A stretch of DNA of 64,000 nucleotides, taken from contig CANTUZ010000012.1 in the NCBI GenBank assembly GCA_947846985.1, positions 21,166,135-21,230,134 on the forward strand, given 5' to 3'. Made by a program: the position numbers and the translations under genes. A model generated the notes under the pieces. The model saw only the letters and a list, made by a program, of their open reading frames with translations, made no database searches and had not been told where the DNA came from. Below, one piece after another: positions 12,201-24,771 of the stretch. Origin of the DNA: Fratercula arctica (lineage: Eukaryota > Chordata > Aves > Charadriiformes > Alcidae). Numbering within the stretch: the stretch's first letter is position 1; every line of letters begins with the position of its first letter.

Positions 12201-15200
12201 TAGGGTGTTACTGGTTTATGAGAGCTAAGCTCAGAAATCGCTTGGGAAGATTACACTACAAATAAAGAACATTTATTGAATTACTATGCTTTATCCATTT
12301 CAAAGAAGCAGCAGCTTTCCAATGCTTGCTTCGTCAGTAGAAGACATTAAAAAGTTTCATTAGCACAATTAGTGCTTTTCATCAGCATCAGTTCTTTCTC
12401 TCTCAGTTGCATTGCTCTCAGTGAATGATTAGTGTTGAAATCCTCTTCTCTCTGAATGTTTATCGTCCTGTTAGATATGGTTGGAAGTTTAATTTTTCAG
12501 AGTATTGTCAAATACAATGTGTCACTGTTCTTGAAAGTAAAATACTACACAGATAGCTGGAGCCCCCCTGGGGACTGTTTCCAACAGTGGACTATTCCTG
12601 TGTAGCAACGATGGAACAGGTATGTATTGTGGCACACATATTTTTCAGTATAAAGCATTACTAAAATGAATTACAGAAATTAGAAACTGAAAAGAACTGT
12701 GAAAGAATTACTTTCATGTAAGGCAATTTCTATCCAAAAGCTATTTAAGTGAACAGTGCAGTAAATGTAGGCTAATCAATATATGTATCATGCACAAGGG
12801 TCGGATTCTGAGCAGGTAAACTTCCCTATTTTCACCAAGGATGGGAAGAATCTATTGGAACGGGAGACTCACACGCAGTTTCTAGAGATGCATTTGCCTC
12901 CATGCTCTTCATAAAATGATCAGCATATAAAATTCAGCAAGATTTTTAAAGGATCAATGATTTTTTTTTTCTGTTTTTGGAATGGGGTTAGAGGACAGTC
13001 AGTCACGACAATTGCTCTGTAAGATGATTTCTATAACATCCTGGACAAATTTAATGACAAAGACTGCCTAAGCAATTCACTTCCTACTTCAAAGGTCATG
13101 TATTTTCCTAAAGTAACTTCTTTGTGCCACCTGTTAGGATTGTATTTGTATCTGAAGTCATAAGCCAGGAGCAGTTAATGGGATGCACAATTAGAAAAAA
13201 ACCAATCATCTCCCCAGTTCAGATGCTCCAAGAAATACACAGGACAGTAAAAAATATATTTTCCTGAAGTCAAAATGAGTCAAAGGGCTACTTGTAATTG
13301 AAGGAACAGCAAGTCAAGGACAGCCAAAGTCACTGAAAGCTATGGAGTAAAGTTTTCAGATACTATTTATTTATTTATTTTAGCTTTCCTGTTAAATCTC
13401 TGTATAACTTCAATTCCATCAAAGACTGAGTATTTGATGCTGTCCTGGTATTTTGCATTTATCTATGGTATTTAAAGCACTGCATTGCTTTAAAACAGTT
13501 TTCATTTTCTTACAACATAATTAAAAAACCAGCTGAATATATTTTTAAATTATTGTTGGTTTTGTTGTTATTATTAGTATGGTAGAACTGCTATCATAAT
13601 CTTTATACTTTCTGTAATTCCTTTCAGGACCTGCATTTTACATTAAAGTGGCTATGCAGAACCTTAAGAGCTAAATTATGGAGAAGAGATCAACAATACA
13701 TAACAGTTAGAAACAAATCGGCATGACATTTTAATATTGCACTTCCCTGTTCATGGTCTGTTTCATTTCACATTGAAGAAAAAAGTTATCAGGCATCTTA
13801 CTCCATACCTAAAGGGAATTACAAGTCTTGGAATGTGAATAAAAACACAAATAAATGAACATCAACAAATATACTTGGTAGAAGCAGAAACCACACTCTA
13901 ATTCTCTTCATCTCAGAGCAGACTCCAGTATACATATCTAGTGTTTCACTTCAGTGCAATATCTTTAAGGTCTGTTGCAAAAATAAAAAATAAAAAAAAA
14001 ATTCTAGATGTAAAGAAAAAATATATATTGAGAGCTATAAATTAAAATAAAGATTGTTTGATAATTTGTGATTTTCAAGGCTGGCTATTTTGATGGGAGA
14101 TGTGAAATGCTTTTTACTTACTTCCTTGTTGGCTTTCCAACATCACCACAAATTCATACAACTGCAGTTCAGTCATTCACGTGCAACTAGTTTCTGCATC
14201 CTATGCTAAATGCCCTACTGGTCAGATTTAAGACTGTTGACAAGCTACTTAAATACTGGAACCAGAAAAAAAGAGAAGAAAATGGTAGGCTGAGAAAATT
14301 ACACAAGAGAGAGATTATAAATAATGTCCTTCTTAGGCAGCAAATAAATCCTTAGAACCCAAAGGGTAAAGGAGAAACTAAGATTGACCTCCTACTGTTG
14401 AATCAGCTGTAAATTGTCTGAGTCATCTTGATTCTCAGCGATGAGAAAGTTCACAATTCAATGGAGAATAAATTGCATAAAGATCTCTACAGAATTCATA
14501 ACCAAGGCAGAGAGAAATGTCATCCAGGATCTCCTGAGAAGCACAAAAGCCACTGCTGTATTGCTACAAAACGTATACCCAACAAGAAGTGAAAAAAGGA
14601 CAAAGCCTATCAGCATAGTTAAGCACAGTTCATAGCTCTGTGCTAAGAAGTCAGAAGTCCCTTGCACATTAAGGTAAATTTTTCACAAAATTTAGATAGG
14701 TAGTTGATGAATGTATGACGTACATAGAAGGCAATATTCTCACAGGTACATATATTAAAGGATCTGCCCACTGCCAGAGTTAGTGATATTCTAATTCCTA
14801 CATTCAAAAAACGTCAGTTTAGTAATTTCTAAAAGCTAATACCAGGTGAAAGAATTATACCTTCTCTAGAGATTCCAGTGATTATATTTATATGCACAAG
14901 TGGGAAAAAAAAGAAAACCACAAAAAACCCAAATAAAGTAGATTGTTTAAATGTTATCACTTAATGCTTTTAGTAGGAGAATGCCTAACCCTCAAATTGC
15001 AAAAGTGTGCAAGATAAGCAAAAGTTTGCACCTGGTGATACACTAAGTAGTAACAAGATTAGTACAGTTAGATTTAAGGTAGTTAAGATTGAGTCCAGCA
15101 GGCATTTTTGACAGCTTACTGCCATGTCTGAAGTGTCTCCATTAAAGAGAGATAGCTAATGTTACCTCACAGCTGCTACCTGGACAGCTGTTTTCAGATA

Positions 15201-16369
15201 CTTCACTAAAGAACAAATGAGTTAAAATATCTCAGAGAAGGCAGAAATAATGAGATTTTGCGTAAGAACAGACAAGGTATGGAAAACTTAGGCCAAAGGA
15301 AAATTGAACAATACTCTTGGACAATAATTGGCCTTTGGAATCTAAATTTATGGTGTCTCATAATAGCTGCATGGTACTGCTGGAGAAACTAACTTCTGAT
15401 TGCACATCTTTGAGGAGATTAATCTCAAAATCTGATGCTTACATTAACTTCTTTAATGGAAAAGGTTCTAGCAGGAAAACAATAAATAAACAAGGGCAGC
15501 AACATACCATAAGAATTCAATGTCTGATACAGAAGACTAAGTACAAAAGAGACTGCATAAATGATGCCTTGAACCAGCAGAAGCTCTTGACAGCAACAGT
15601 GTATAGCAAATGTTTGCACAGCTCAACTTCTGCCATGCAGATTCTGGTTTTGAGCTTTTAAAGTCTTACAGAATTTACATTTTTTTCCTCCAGCTTGGAC
15701 AGTCAGATACAAACTCCTAGTTCCATCCACTAGGTTCAACAGATAAAAAGAGGTTCGTCTCTTTGAATTAAACTAATGAAAGTATCTGGAACTGATGACA
15801 GAACACCCAGGTGCATCTTTTCTATCATTTGTGAATTGAAGAGGACAGAGTTTTTTTGGAAAGGTTGACAGTAGTAGCTTAAAAGACTGTTCTGTAGAGA
15901 AAAACTGGCATTTTGAAAGGTATAGAGCTTACTATCACCAGAAGAATGAAGTCTACAGAGACTCTGGTTTTCTTACCACTGAAAGTTTCTGTATATCTTA
16001 TCTGTTTAGATTCTCTCCAAGGTCAGAAATAAGTTAGGAAAAAAAAATTCCACTACATATTGCTAGAAAGGCCAAGAGCACAGACACCAGATCTACCAAA
16101 TAAATTACCTCCTGATGTAACATCATTGCATATCAGAGTTGAGCCTGTGCTTGGGAGCAAGCTCTAAGAAGTGCAGAAAACCTTATTCTGCCTTGTTGCT
16201 AGAGAGAAACTACTCTTAGCATTCCCCTAATGTAAATCACTCTGATCTCCATCTTTTCTTTTGCTCCTAACCTGCAGGCTACTCATGAAAAAGTCATGTT
16301 TTTTTGAAGAGAGTGAAATAGAGCCTGACTAACGTGTACACAACTATTCCCTGCTTTAACTTCCAACGA
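9201..16369. other. Intergenic, no gene seen
   Basis: AT-rich intergenic DNA. It contains a G9 run at about 10142-10150, a T-run near 12960, a short (TATT)n stretch at about 13365-13381, and two copies of CTAAAAATATCCC (11608-11620 and 11629-11641). No protein-coding or RNA gene signal was recognised on either strand. Confidence 0.55.
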
Positions 16370-16610
16370 GCACCCTCACATCTCCTTCCAGAGCTAAGGT
16401 ACTTACTGACCTTCATACAGCTTTATCTGTGCTGCCCCTGCTTACCTTCCAGCCAGGAGTGCCGGGCCGAGCGCTGGCTGAGGGCTAAGCCCCTGCTTCC
16501 CGGCTGCTGTAGACCTCAGGAGAAAGTGCTGCCAGGACATCAGTGGGATGGAGAGCAACAGCACCTCAGACACGCTTCTCTGAGAAGCAACCCAGGACCT
16601 GAGTAGAGTC
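16370..16610. other. GC-rich patch with CpG cluster
   Basis: A 240-bp GC-rich patch stands inside AT-rich DNA. A pyrimidine tract ending in CTTACCTTCCAG (AG at 16451-16452) precedes a CpG cluster (GTGCCGGGCCGAGCGCTGG), which resembles a splice acceptor followed by an exon. An open frame of 90 codons (16334-16606) spans it but matches nothing I know. No convincing donor follows, so it is described as sequence rather than called a gene. Confidence 0.4.
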
Positions 16611-19295
16611 CTGTGTTATACCCTGTATCCCATTTATGTCTGCTCAAATGCTCTAATGCTCAAGTCAATAAAGGTTGACAGATTTCCAGGAAAGCAGGTT
16701 TTTTCTGTGTCCCATGCAAACCAAACTCTTGAAATATAGGCTGTCAAATCATCATACAGACACTTAGTTACTACTGTGCCTCTGCAAATAAACAGTTTCT
16801 CTGGCAGATAGCCCAGTCCTATAAACTTTGCAGACACGTCAAGTCTCTATAGGCAATGACCACCAAATGACAGTCACCACTAGTGCCACTGGGACCTCAT
16901 GGATTCTATTCCCTTTTATCAGTATAGAGGACTTGGTTTCGTGGCTGTATGCCTGCAGATACTTGAACCCTTACCTGATGCCTTCTTTTGCTCTCCAGCT
17001 GCAGCCTAAGTGGACTAATTTCTTCTGCTAGAGAAGCGATGAACATACAATGAGGCTTTTAAAGGAAGGCCAAGAAAGCTGACAGACCTTTTCATCACCC
17101 AAATACCTAAACCCAGGTGCTCAAATATTGCATACTTCTCTTATCCAGTTGCTTTAAAAAAAAGAATTACAGCTGTTACAACATTTGGATCACCTTTTGA
17201 TCCTGGAGAACAATTATAATAACAAGTGATTATAGAATACAGTATTGCTACAACACATCTGTTGTCTTCTATCTGTGTATCTTATCAAATGTGGGTGTAG
17301 AACTGTTAGATTTTACAAATAATGAGCAGAAGGTGAATAAGGCTCAGGTATTCCCCCCAACATTCAGGAATACAAATCATATCTCCTGATCCCCATCTAC
17401 AGCTCTAGCTGCTCTGTACTGTCTCCATAATGACTTCCACGACATAAACTTATATAATAGTATCACGACAGAATCAGAGGTTTGGATCCCCTAATGCCAT
17501 TACATCTGATGATACAGAGGTCATGCATCTTCATGCTGTCTCTGTGTGACATAGCACAAGCAAGAAAAGCCAGCGGATCTGCAGTGATTTGTGTCACAGT
17601 AGATCACAAACAGTACCTGAAAACAGCGAATATAAATTGCCAAGTTACAAAACTAGCTGAAATGATGTGACAGAAATAATGCCAGACAATGAAGCAATTT
17701 TCTATCCACATGAAAGCAACTTCCACAATGTGCTGATAAAAAAAAACAGTGTAATTTAAAAGGCAAAGAAGGCAGACTCCATGGAGGATGAAAATTTCTT
17801 CAGGAAAGGTCACTTAAGTCATAATGTTTACACCATAAAAAACTTTTTCTCGGCATGTTGCTATATTGTCCCTCAGTTTACGACATCCCCCACTCTCCAT
17901 TTATCAGATGTAACTCAATGTATCACAGAAGGATCCTACAGTAACCAAAGCACTAGTTTCCTAATACCAGTGTGAGGTAAGGAGATGGGTACCAAGACAC
18001 AGAGAGTCCAGGAACCAGATCCACAGCGGAATCTCAGTGCTCTTCGACTTTTACTTCTGAAGTCCAATATTAAGCACCACTGAAACCTCCATAACAACTG
18101 CTACCAAACAGATTGCCTAAAATCCAGGCAGAACAATGCCCAGTTGCCTCTGCAGTAAGGCCCAGCCGGCTTGTTCAATACAGCATAATTCTGCGGTTGA
18201 GCAGAAAATTGAATGCAAATCCCCCACTCTCCCTCAGCCTGAGCAATGTTTATCTGAAGATGTTCTACTTTGATCTGCAGTCCACAGAATCCAATGATAC
18301 CAGTGTGAACAAGTCAGTCAGGAAAGACTGTGCTCAAAATATAGCTTAATCGTATCCCTCAGGCTCCCTCATACCAAATCAGCTGGCAACCCTGGAAGAA
18401 CCATCAGGATTTTTCATTATAATTAGCATGCATTAAAAGATAAGTAAAATGGTGCCTAAATTTTATATGTGATCCAGATGTTTTGGATGTAGAAATGCCT
18501 TAAGGGAAATGGGAACAAAACCTCTGCCGATATAAATGGGCACAACTACCCTAAACTGAATGACCAGTGTAAAACCTGCCCTATGAAGAAGTTACATTCT
18601 CCTTCACACTGATATTTTATTGGGTTCTACAAGATATATATTGTTAGATAGTAATATATTTGTTGCAATATAGTTTAGTCCACCCTCTAGAAGTGAGCTT
18701 GCACCTAACCAGAAATGGGACATTGCCACACCACAGACCTTGCATGACTGCAATGTAGTCCACCAACACCCAAATCCTAGCACAAGATTTGCTACAGGGA
18801 CTAAGGGGCTCTACCTGCCATCCTCACACTCTTGAGTGCAATGAGTGTGCCCCTGGCCACACACACAGCTATGGCTGCACAGCATCCTTATCTGTACCCC
18901 TCTGGATCAAACCCTGGCTAAACTAGCTTTAGCTTAATTAGTTCACAGTGGGGATATAGCCACAGCAGCCAGGCACTCCAAAATCCCTGCAGGTGGCAAG
19001 TTCTGCTGAGTTCATGGTGGGGCTGAAGTGAGACATCTAAAAGTCAGATCAAATAGAGCCAAATAGATCTATGCCATGCTGTAGCTGCAGCTCCGCTGCA
19101 AGGCAGATATAACTGGGGTAAGTTCTGCTATGAGCGTGATCTACAAGCATCAGAATAAAGAAAAGGAGTTGTTTATAGTGCCTCAGTGAGCATAGTCTCA
19201 AAAATAACAGAAAAAAAAAAAAAAGGCAAACTGGTTTAGATGGTGCTTAAATTACTCAATACGCATCATTCCAAAATGCCTCCTGTTCCTGACAG
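16611..19295. other. Intergenic, no gene seen
   Basis: Mixed AT-rich and moderately GC-rich DNA (18700-19130 is richer in GC), with an A14 run at about 19211-19224. A GGGGTAAGTT donor-like string lies near 19115, without an upstream exon signal. No gene or clear mobile element was recognised. Confidence 0.5.
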
Positions 19296-19405
19296 ACTGA
19301 ATGACCTTGAATGACTAAAGTAACTTTCTGTTCCACTGCTCCCTATCTTTGAAATTAAAATAATGACATTTACTCTCAAATGTAAGGTGGTTTAAGACTG
19401 ACAAA
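19296..19405 (+). repeat. Possible MIR-like ancient SINE fragment
   Basis: The order TGACCTTGAATGACTAAAGT, then a pyrimidine-rich stretch, then TTGAAATTAAAATAATGACA, then TTTACTCTCAAATGTAAGG resembles the diverged core and tail of MIR/CORE-SINEs ('TGACCTTGGGCAAGTCACTT ... TGTAAAATGGGGATAATA ... TACCTCACAGGG'). Similarity is by eye and weak in the middle. Confidence 0.4.
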
Positions 19406-20840
19406 CAAAAAGAATTCTAGATTGATGGAGTATTATTATCAAGATTTAACCTCCGATACCTATATGGGTCCAGCCTAGAGGTACTTCACTCTCCTGGGTT
19501 CTGGCACTTCTGAACATCACATCCACTTAAAATGAAATTGCAGGCATAGGGACCCCCCCTCCATTCCCTCTCATGAAAGACTGGGGGAAAAAATACAGTA
19601 CGGGGACAGAAATTTTATTCACAGCTGCCATAAGTGATTGCCAACTAGCAGATAGCAGTCCATGTTGAGATAAACATAAATATGTTGGTAAAATGTAAAT
19701 ATGTTCCTGCTGAGAGCATTTTCTTAAAAACTACACACGAGAATTTAGCAATGCGTCTACAGTATTTTCTTACCTCAACTAATAAGAAGCATGGCAACGT
19801 CATGTAGCTTCTCTGAGACTGATGTCTGCTGTTTGAAATCATGTTCACCTGTGAAGGAAATGAAGTATATTGTGTCCATCTTTAAGAAACCAGCATTGTT
19901 TGAAATAATGTGCCCACAGCAATCTGTAAAAGGCCTGCTTAAAACATAGATTTGTACCAAAATAAGGAATGGTGAGAATTACAACAGGAATGAAGACTGT
20001 TCATGTGCGCTCCTTTATTCCAGTATGTAAGAGCTTCAAGTTAATTTAGATTTTACTATTTTGTTAAATTGATTCCAGCCATTTTTGTTCCAAATAACAG
20101 TATCTATACAAAGATTTGAACTTAAAATTGTTTTAATTATATCCCTGCATACTTCAACAAAACAAATCCTTTATCTCTTTTCAGCAGAGCTTTTCTAATT
20201 CTATTGACTTCAAAGAAACTTAAGCATGTTATTAAAGTTTATACTAGAGGGCTTTGCTGAAGGGGCATTAGGTGAAGACTTAAAAGTTTTCAAAACTAAA
20301 ATTTTAATCTACCAAGCTTCTACAGAAACCTGGGAATACAGGACTAGAGGAGCTACCAAGGTGTGAAGTCATGTTTTGCAATCACAGTATAATAGATTTC
20401 TGGTTCTGAAGGATCCACAGAATATTTTTCTCAACACCACAGGTATAAAAACTTTCCTAGTCCCTTGCAAGAAAATTAAGATCTGTTGTTAAAAGTAAAA
20501 CAAACCAAAAAAGCAGTAACTGCCTGGAAGAAAAAACAATGTACTACTAATCTCTGTCATAGGAAAAGAAGAGCAGAAAGCAACGCACTGTGGATGTAAT
20601 GATCCTATGAATCAGCCCATGACTGGAATAGTAAATTGACTAAAATCTCCAGAGGAGTTAGCATCTTCAAGAATTAGAAAACTTCTAAATGCTGGGCATC
20701 CCCTCTAGATTGCTTTCTTCTTCCTTAAAAAAAAAAACAAAACAAACAAAAAAAACCCACTATTGCTTTGATTATTTAATTTTTAAAACTCTAGTTTTAA
20801 AAGCTTCTCTCTAGGCTCTTCCTAAAAGATACTGAAATAG
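19406..20840. other. Intergenic, no gene seen
   Basis: AT-rich intergenic DNA with an A-rich stretch at 20724-20757. No supported feature. Confidence 0.5.
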
Positions 20841-21115
20841 TCCTTTAGCTCTCTTCTGTTTTTCTCAACTGTGCCCCTTACTGTTCTTCATTTCTGTCTC
20901 AACATTCACTCCTTTTTTATGTTCTCTCCTTCAGGTCTCCCTGTGATACCCCTCCAGTTTCTCTTTATCCTTTTCCTCACTCAGCTTCTCTTATACAGCA
21001 CATCTTCCAACACCTTGCATCTCCTCTCTCTCTTCGATGGCCTCCCAAATCTATCTTTGATTCCCTTTCTTCCTCTGATGCTTTAGTAAGCTGCAGCTGA
21101 CTCTTTCTCCCTGCC
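20841..21115. repeat. Pyrimidine-rich strand-asymmetric tract
   Basis: About 275 bp in which the plus strand is dominated by C and T (runs such as CTCCTCTCTCTCTTCGATGG and TTCCCTTTCTTCCTCTGATG). It gives an artefactual hydrophobic open frame on the plus strand (20871-21086). It is not a regular tandem repeat. Confidence 0.55.
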
Positions 21116-24100
21116 ATGCCCTGCCTGTGTGTGTGCATATTTCATACAGGGCTTGAGGGTGAACAGTCCAGGAGGCAGCACACTAAAGAGAAGAGAAAGC
21201 AGATGCTTCCAAGCAATATCAGAAAAGCAAACTCTGCTATGTGTGTGTGCAGCCTGGCTCCCAGCAATGCACCGAGCATCTTTGATGGTCTCCTTCCCTC
21301 ACGAAAGTGGCTGAGGGAGTCTGACACTGCCTCCCTCCCCTTCTGAGTCAGTCACTAGAAAAGTGGAATCAGAGCTGTTGCTCTATTCAGTGAGACTTGT
21401 GCGTGCACCAGCTGGGGGCTCCCTGGGAGCTACCAGCTTTTCAGCTGGGATCCTGTCACTGGGCATTTTTAGCCCAGTCTTTGGTGCTATCAAACACAGC
21501 AGTGGTCACCTGGATTCAGCTTGTGTTTACCCAAAGCAATGAACAAGAAAATGCTTCATAGGCTAACAGTATGGCATATGTTCTTGAAATATTTCTCGGA
21601 TTGTTAAAGGCTGAACTTATTTATCAAGCAAATAGAAAATGGTGTCTCTGCTGATGATCAATTTACTGTGCGCATCCAGGGCCAAACTGTGCTGTTCATA
21701 TTCCGTTCAAATCCTCACTGAGGCAAAAGAGTCCCAGAGACTCCTTGACACTCCGTTACACAGTTACATAATATAACCATTAATATTGCATATGGAGATG
21801 TGCATGCACAGCTACTGCACACTGGGACTATAGGCTCAGCTCATTAAAGAGACACCAACATAGCAGTTATTTATTATTTATTGAGTGCTAACAGTACATT
21901 GAAGAAAAGAGAACGAGCTCTGAGCATTAAGGACCAATACATGGCTGCTTTTCAGCTGTTCCCTCAAGATCAAAAAGGGCCTAAGATTCCTCTTCTCTGC
22001 ATAGCATCCGAGACAAGTTCTTGTTAATGTTGCATTAAGTACTGCAGATGGGTGTCTGCCAAGGCCTAAAGCTCTCAGTGCCCCCAAATGGGGATGAACT
22101 GTAGAGCCTGAGGTGTGTCCCAGAATTTCCCTTTCCATAACACGGAGATGGACACAGCTTGGAGCCTGGAACACCCTTTACACAGGATAAACACATACCA
22201 TATGTGAAATTGCCTTTCCAGAGGTTGCTGCTATGAGTTTGGAGAAAGATGAGTGAGTCTGAATGAAGCATCAAGAATCCATCTGTGAGGCCATGGCTGA
22301 AATGGTACAACCATATTCCTATAAATAGCTCTTGGTAAAGAACTGTTTCTGTTTTCGTAATATGAAGTCTTTTCATGTAACTAGTTACTAGGCAGCCTAT
22401 GAAACAGTTTCTCTGACGGTACCCCACTATATGCCAGTCTGCCTCCATCCAGCTGCTGTTCTGGAGGTACGCCTAACAGCAGCCTACAGGATCCCTCTCC
22501 AGACAAGCCTACCCCTGCCACATGTCATCACCAATCTGCCTCACTGCTAGATTAGGGAGTCATGTTCACATCTGTGCTCCGTGTTTTTGGAAGAAAGACT
22601 GCAAGCGCACACCTCCAGGAGGAGCTCTGGACAACAGCATTTGACTGAGTTGCTACACCCTCCTGCAGCTCATGACAGCTGGTTATGAGCCACAGGTGAG
22701 TTTCACACTTGAGAGCTGTAGACTGAACAGCCTCAATTTATAGAGTTGTCACAAACATGCTCTCACTGTTTCTGATCCCATTTGGATCAAAATACATTCA
22801 ATTTATAAGAAGCCTCATAACCTCTCCTCAACACAAGAGAATTGCATTCATGTTTCTAGGGTGTTTTCTGGAAACTTTTAGCTACTGTGTAAAGGGGATG
22901 GGAGTTTGACAGCACGATCATGGCCAAAACAGAAGAATGTTTTTACAAAAAGCAGTCACTGTCCTGCATTTTGCCTGGAAAATCAATTCTGTAGGCGATT
23001 TCTATGCATGACTACTGGCCCAGGTACTTCAGCTTCACAGGGAGACCTCCTCTTTGGATGTGACATTAGCAATGAGCTCTGGGAAACTCTGACCAACTTT
23101 TAATGTAAAAAAGTAAAATGGCTAGAGTTTAAGCACTTCCAACATTACTCAGAAACAGAAGAGGAAGCACTTGGGCTCACAGCTTGAACATGACTTCAAG
23201 TGATTTACTTAATACCACATTTCTGCTAGAACCGAAACATGAAATCAAATATCCTTAGTTCTGAAAGAGAGTCCCTAATCTTCTTGCTATTTTACTACTT
23301 GTATTACCCACAGTTGCCATTTGTATGACTGCCTTCTGGCATGTCCCTTTTTTGGTGAAAGCTAGTGTGAAGGCAATTTGAGAGCCTGGTGCTGCCCATC
23401 TTCCATAGATGTTATACAAGTGCCAAGGAGATCCAAGACACTACTGTATCATTACAAGATGTCTGTTCCATCACAGATTTCCCTGTAACTTAGGATTCTG
23501 CTGAAATGCAAATGGCATATTCTATTTAATTTGTCTCTTTCCATTTATGGGTGGAGTTCACCTACACTAAGGAAGAAGTACTTATCAATAATTCAGGAGA
23601 TGTAAATATATGCTGCAAACTAAAAAAAATCTACTAAAATGCAAATAAAGCTCACTAGAAGTATCTGTAGCACTCATACTCGCCAGTGTGGTAAAAACGT
23701 AGTGGCTTGCCAGAAGGTAAACAGAGGATGTGTCTGGGGAATGTTGAATTTGTCAAGAAAACAGGAAAATAAGGTTGCTGTGCTATGAAGAAAACAAACC
23801 TTCTTCATTTTTATGTGCCAAATATATGTAGCCTTCATAGAGATAATAGAGAATGGAGAAGATGACATTTTAATGAAGAAAAGATAAAGAAAAACAATAA
23901 AGATACTTTCCTTTGAGATACTGACATTTATGTCTATCACTTGTATAATTTTTATCTATCTATTTATCATCAGTATCTATTCATAAGGAGGGCAAATGTA
24001 AATGTAAAGCATGAGAGCTTAGAGTTTGTGGGCTAAAGGATATCTATATACACGTTGATCAATTTCTCAAGATGAACAAGCTGGGGAGTCCCTGGAAGGT

Positions 24101-24712
24101 CCGATTCTCCATCCAGGTTGATAATCAACACATTGAAACACACAAATTGGTCTGGGCATCGCAGGAGCTGCCTGCGGAAGCCTTCAGGACAGTCCAAAAT
24201 TCCCACCTAGATAGTTCCTGTAGCAATTAGTCAAACACTTAGCTGTGAAGGTGGCTAAGAGTTCAGTCAACCACTTTGTCTCAAGTTAGTCCATTATTTC
24301 AAATTGACCGCTATTTTGTCTCAGCAGATGGCCAGACTGAGATTTCCTGCACCACCCAGCAGACTTGCCTCGATGAGCACAAGGGCACAGCCCTGATATC
24401 CAGCTACACAAGAATTATAGTTACAGCACAAACTTGAGGAGTTTCATACTTACACCTTAAATTTCATAGCTCTTTTCACTGCTGAATTTCATTGGGACAA
24501 AAAAACTCCACTTTTAAAAGTGTTTGGTTTTTATACTCTACTCATGGAAAATACTGTTAGTGAAGATTTCCCTTTTTATTTTTACCTATGTTCCAGTTAC
24601 CTCTCTGTTCCATGCATACGCACAGAGACAGCTGCTTTTTCAAATTCTACTCAGGCTTTCACAGATAATGAAGTCTCTGTTCCTATATCAGAAAGAATTC
24701 TTATATGATTTA
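21116..24712. other. Intergenic, no gene seen
   Basis: Intergenic DNA of variable composition, richer in GC at 21120-21460 and 22430-22700. Open frames up to 137 codons (22035-22448, minus strand) have no recognisable family and no conserved domain pattern. No RNA gene or mobile element was recognised. Confidence 0.5.
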
Positions 24713-24771
24713 AAGCTGACAAAAATCAGCTTTAGCTGATTTTTTAGCTTCTATAAGGCTGACAAAAATCA
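24713..24771. repeat. Hairpin with adjoining direct repeat
   Basis: AAAAATCAGCT and AGCTGATTTTT are exact inverted copies separated by two bases, extended by flanking AAGCT/AGCTT, so 24713-24750 can fold into a stem of about 16-17 bp with a two-base indel. The left-arm unit GCTGACAAAAATCA (24715-24728) is repeated directly at 24758-24771. Confidence 0.75.
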
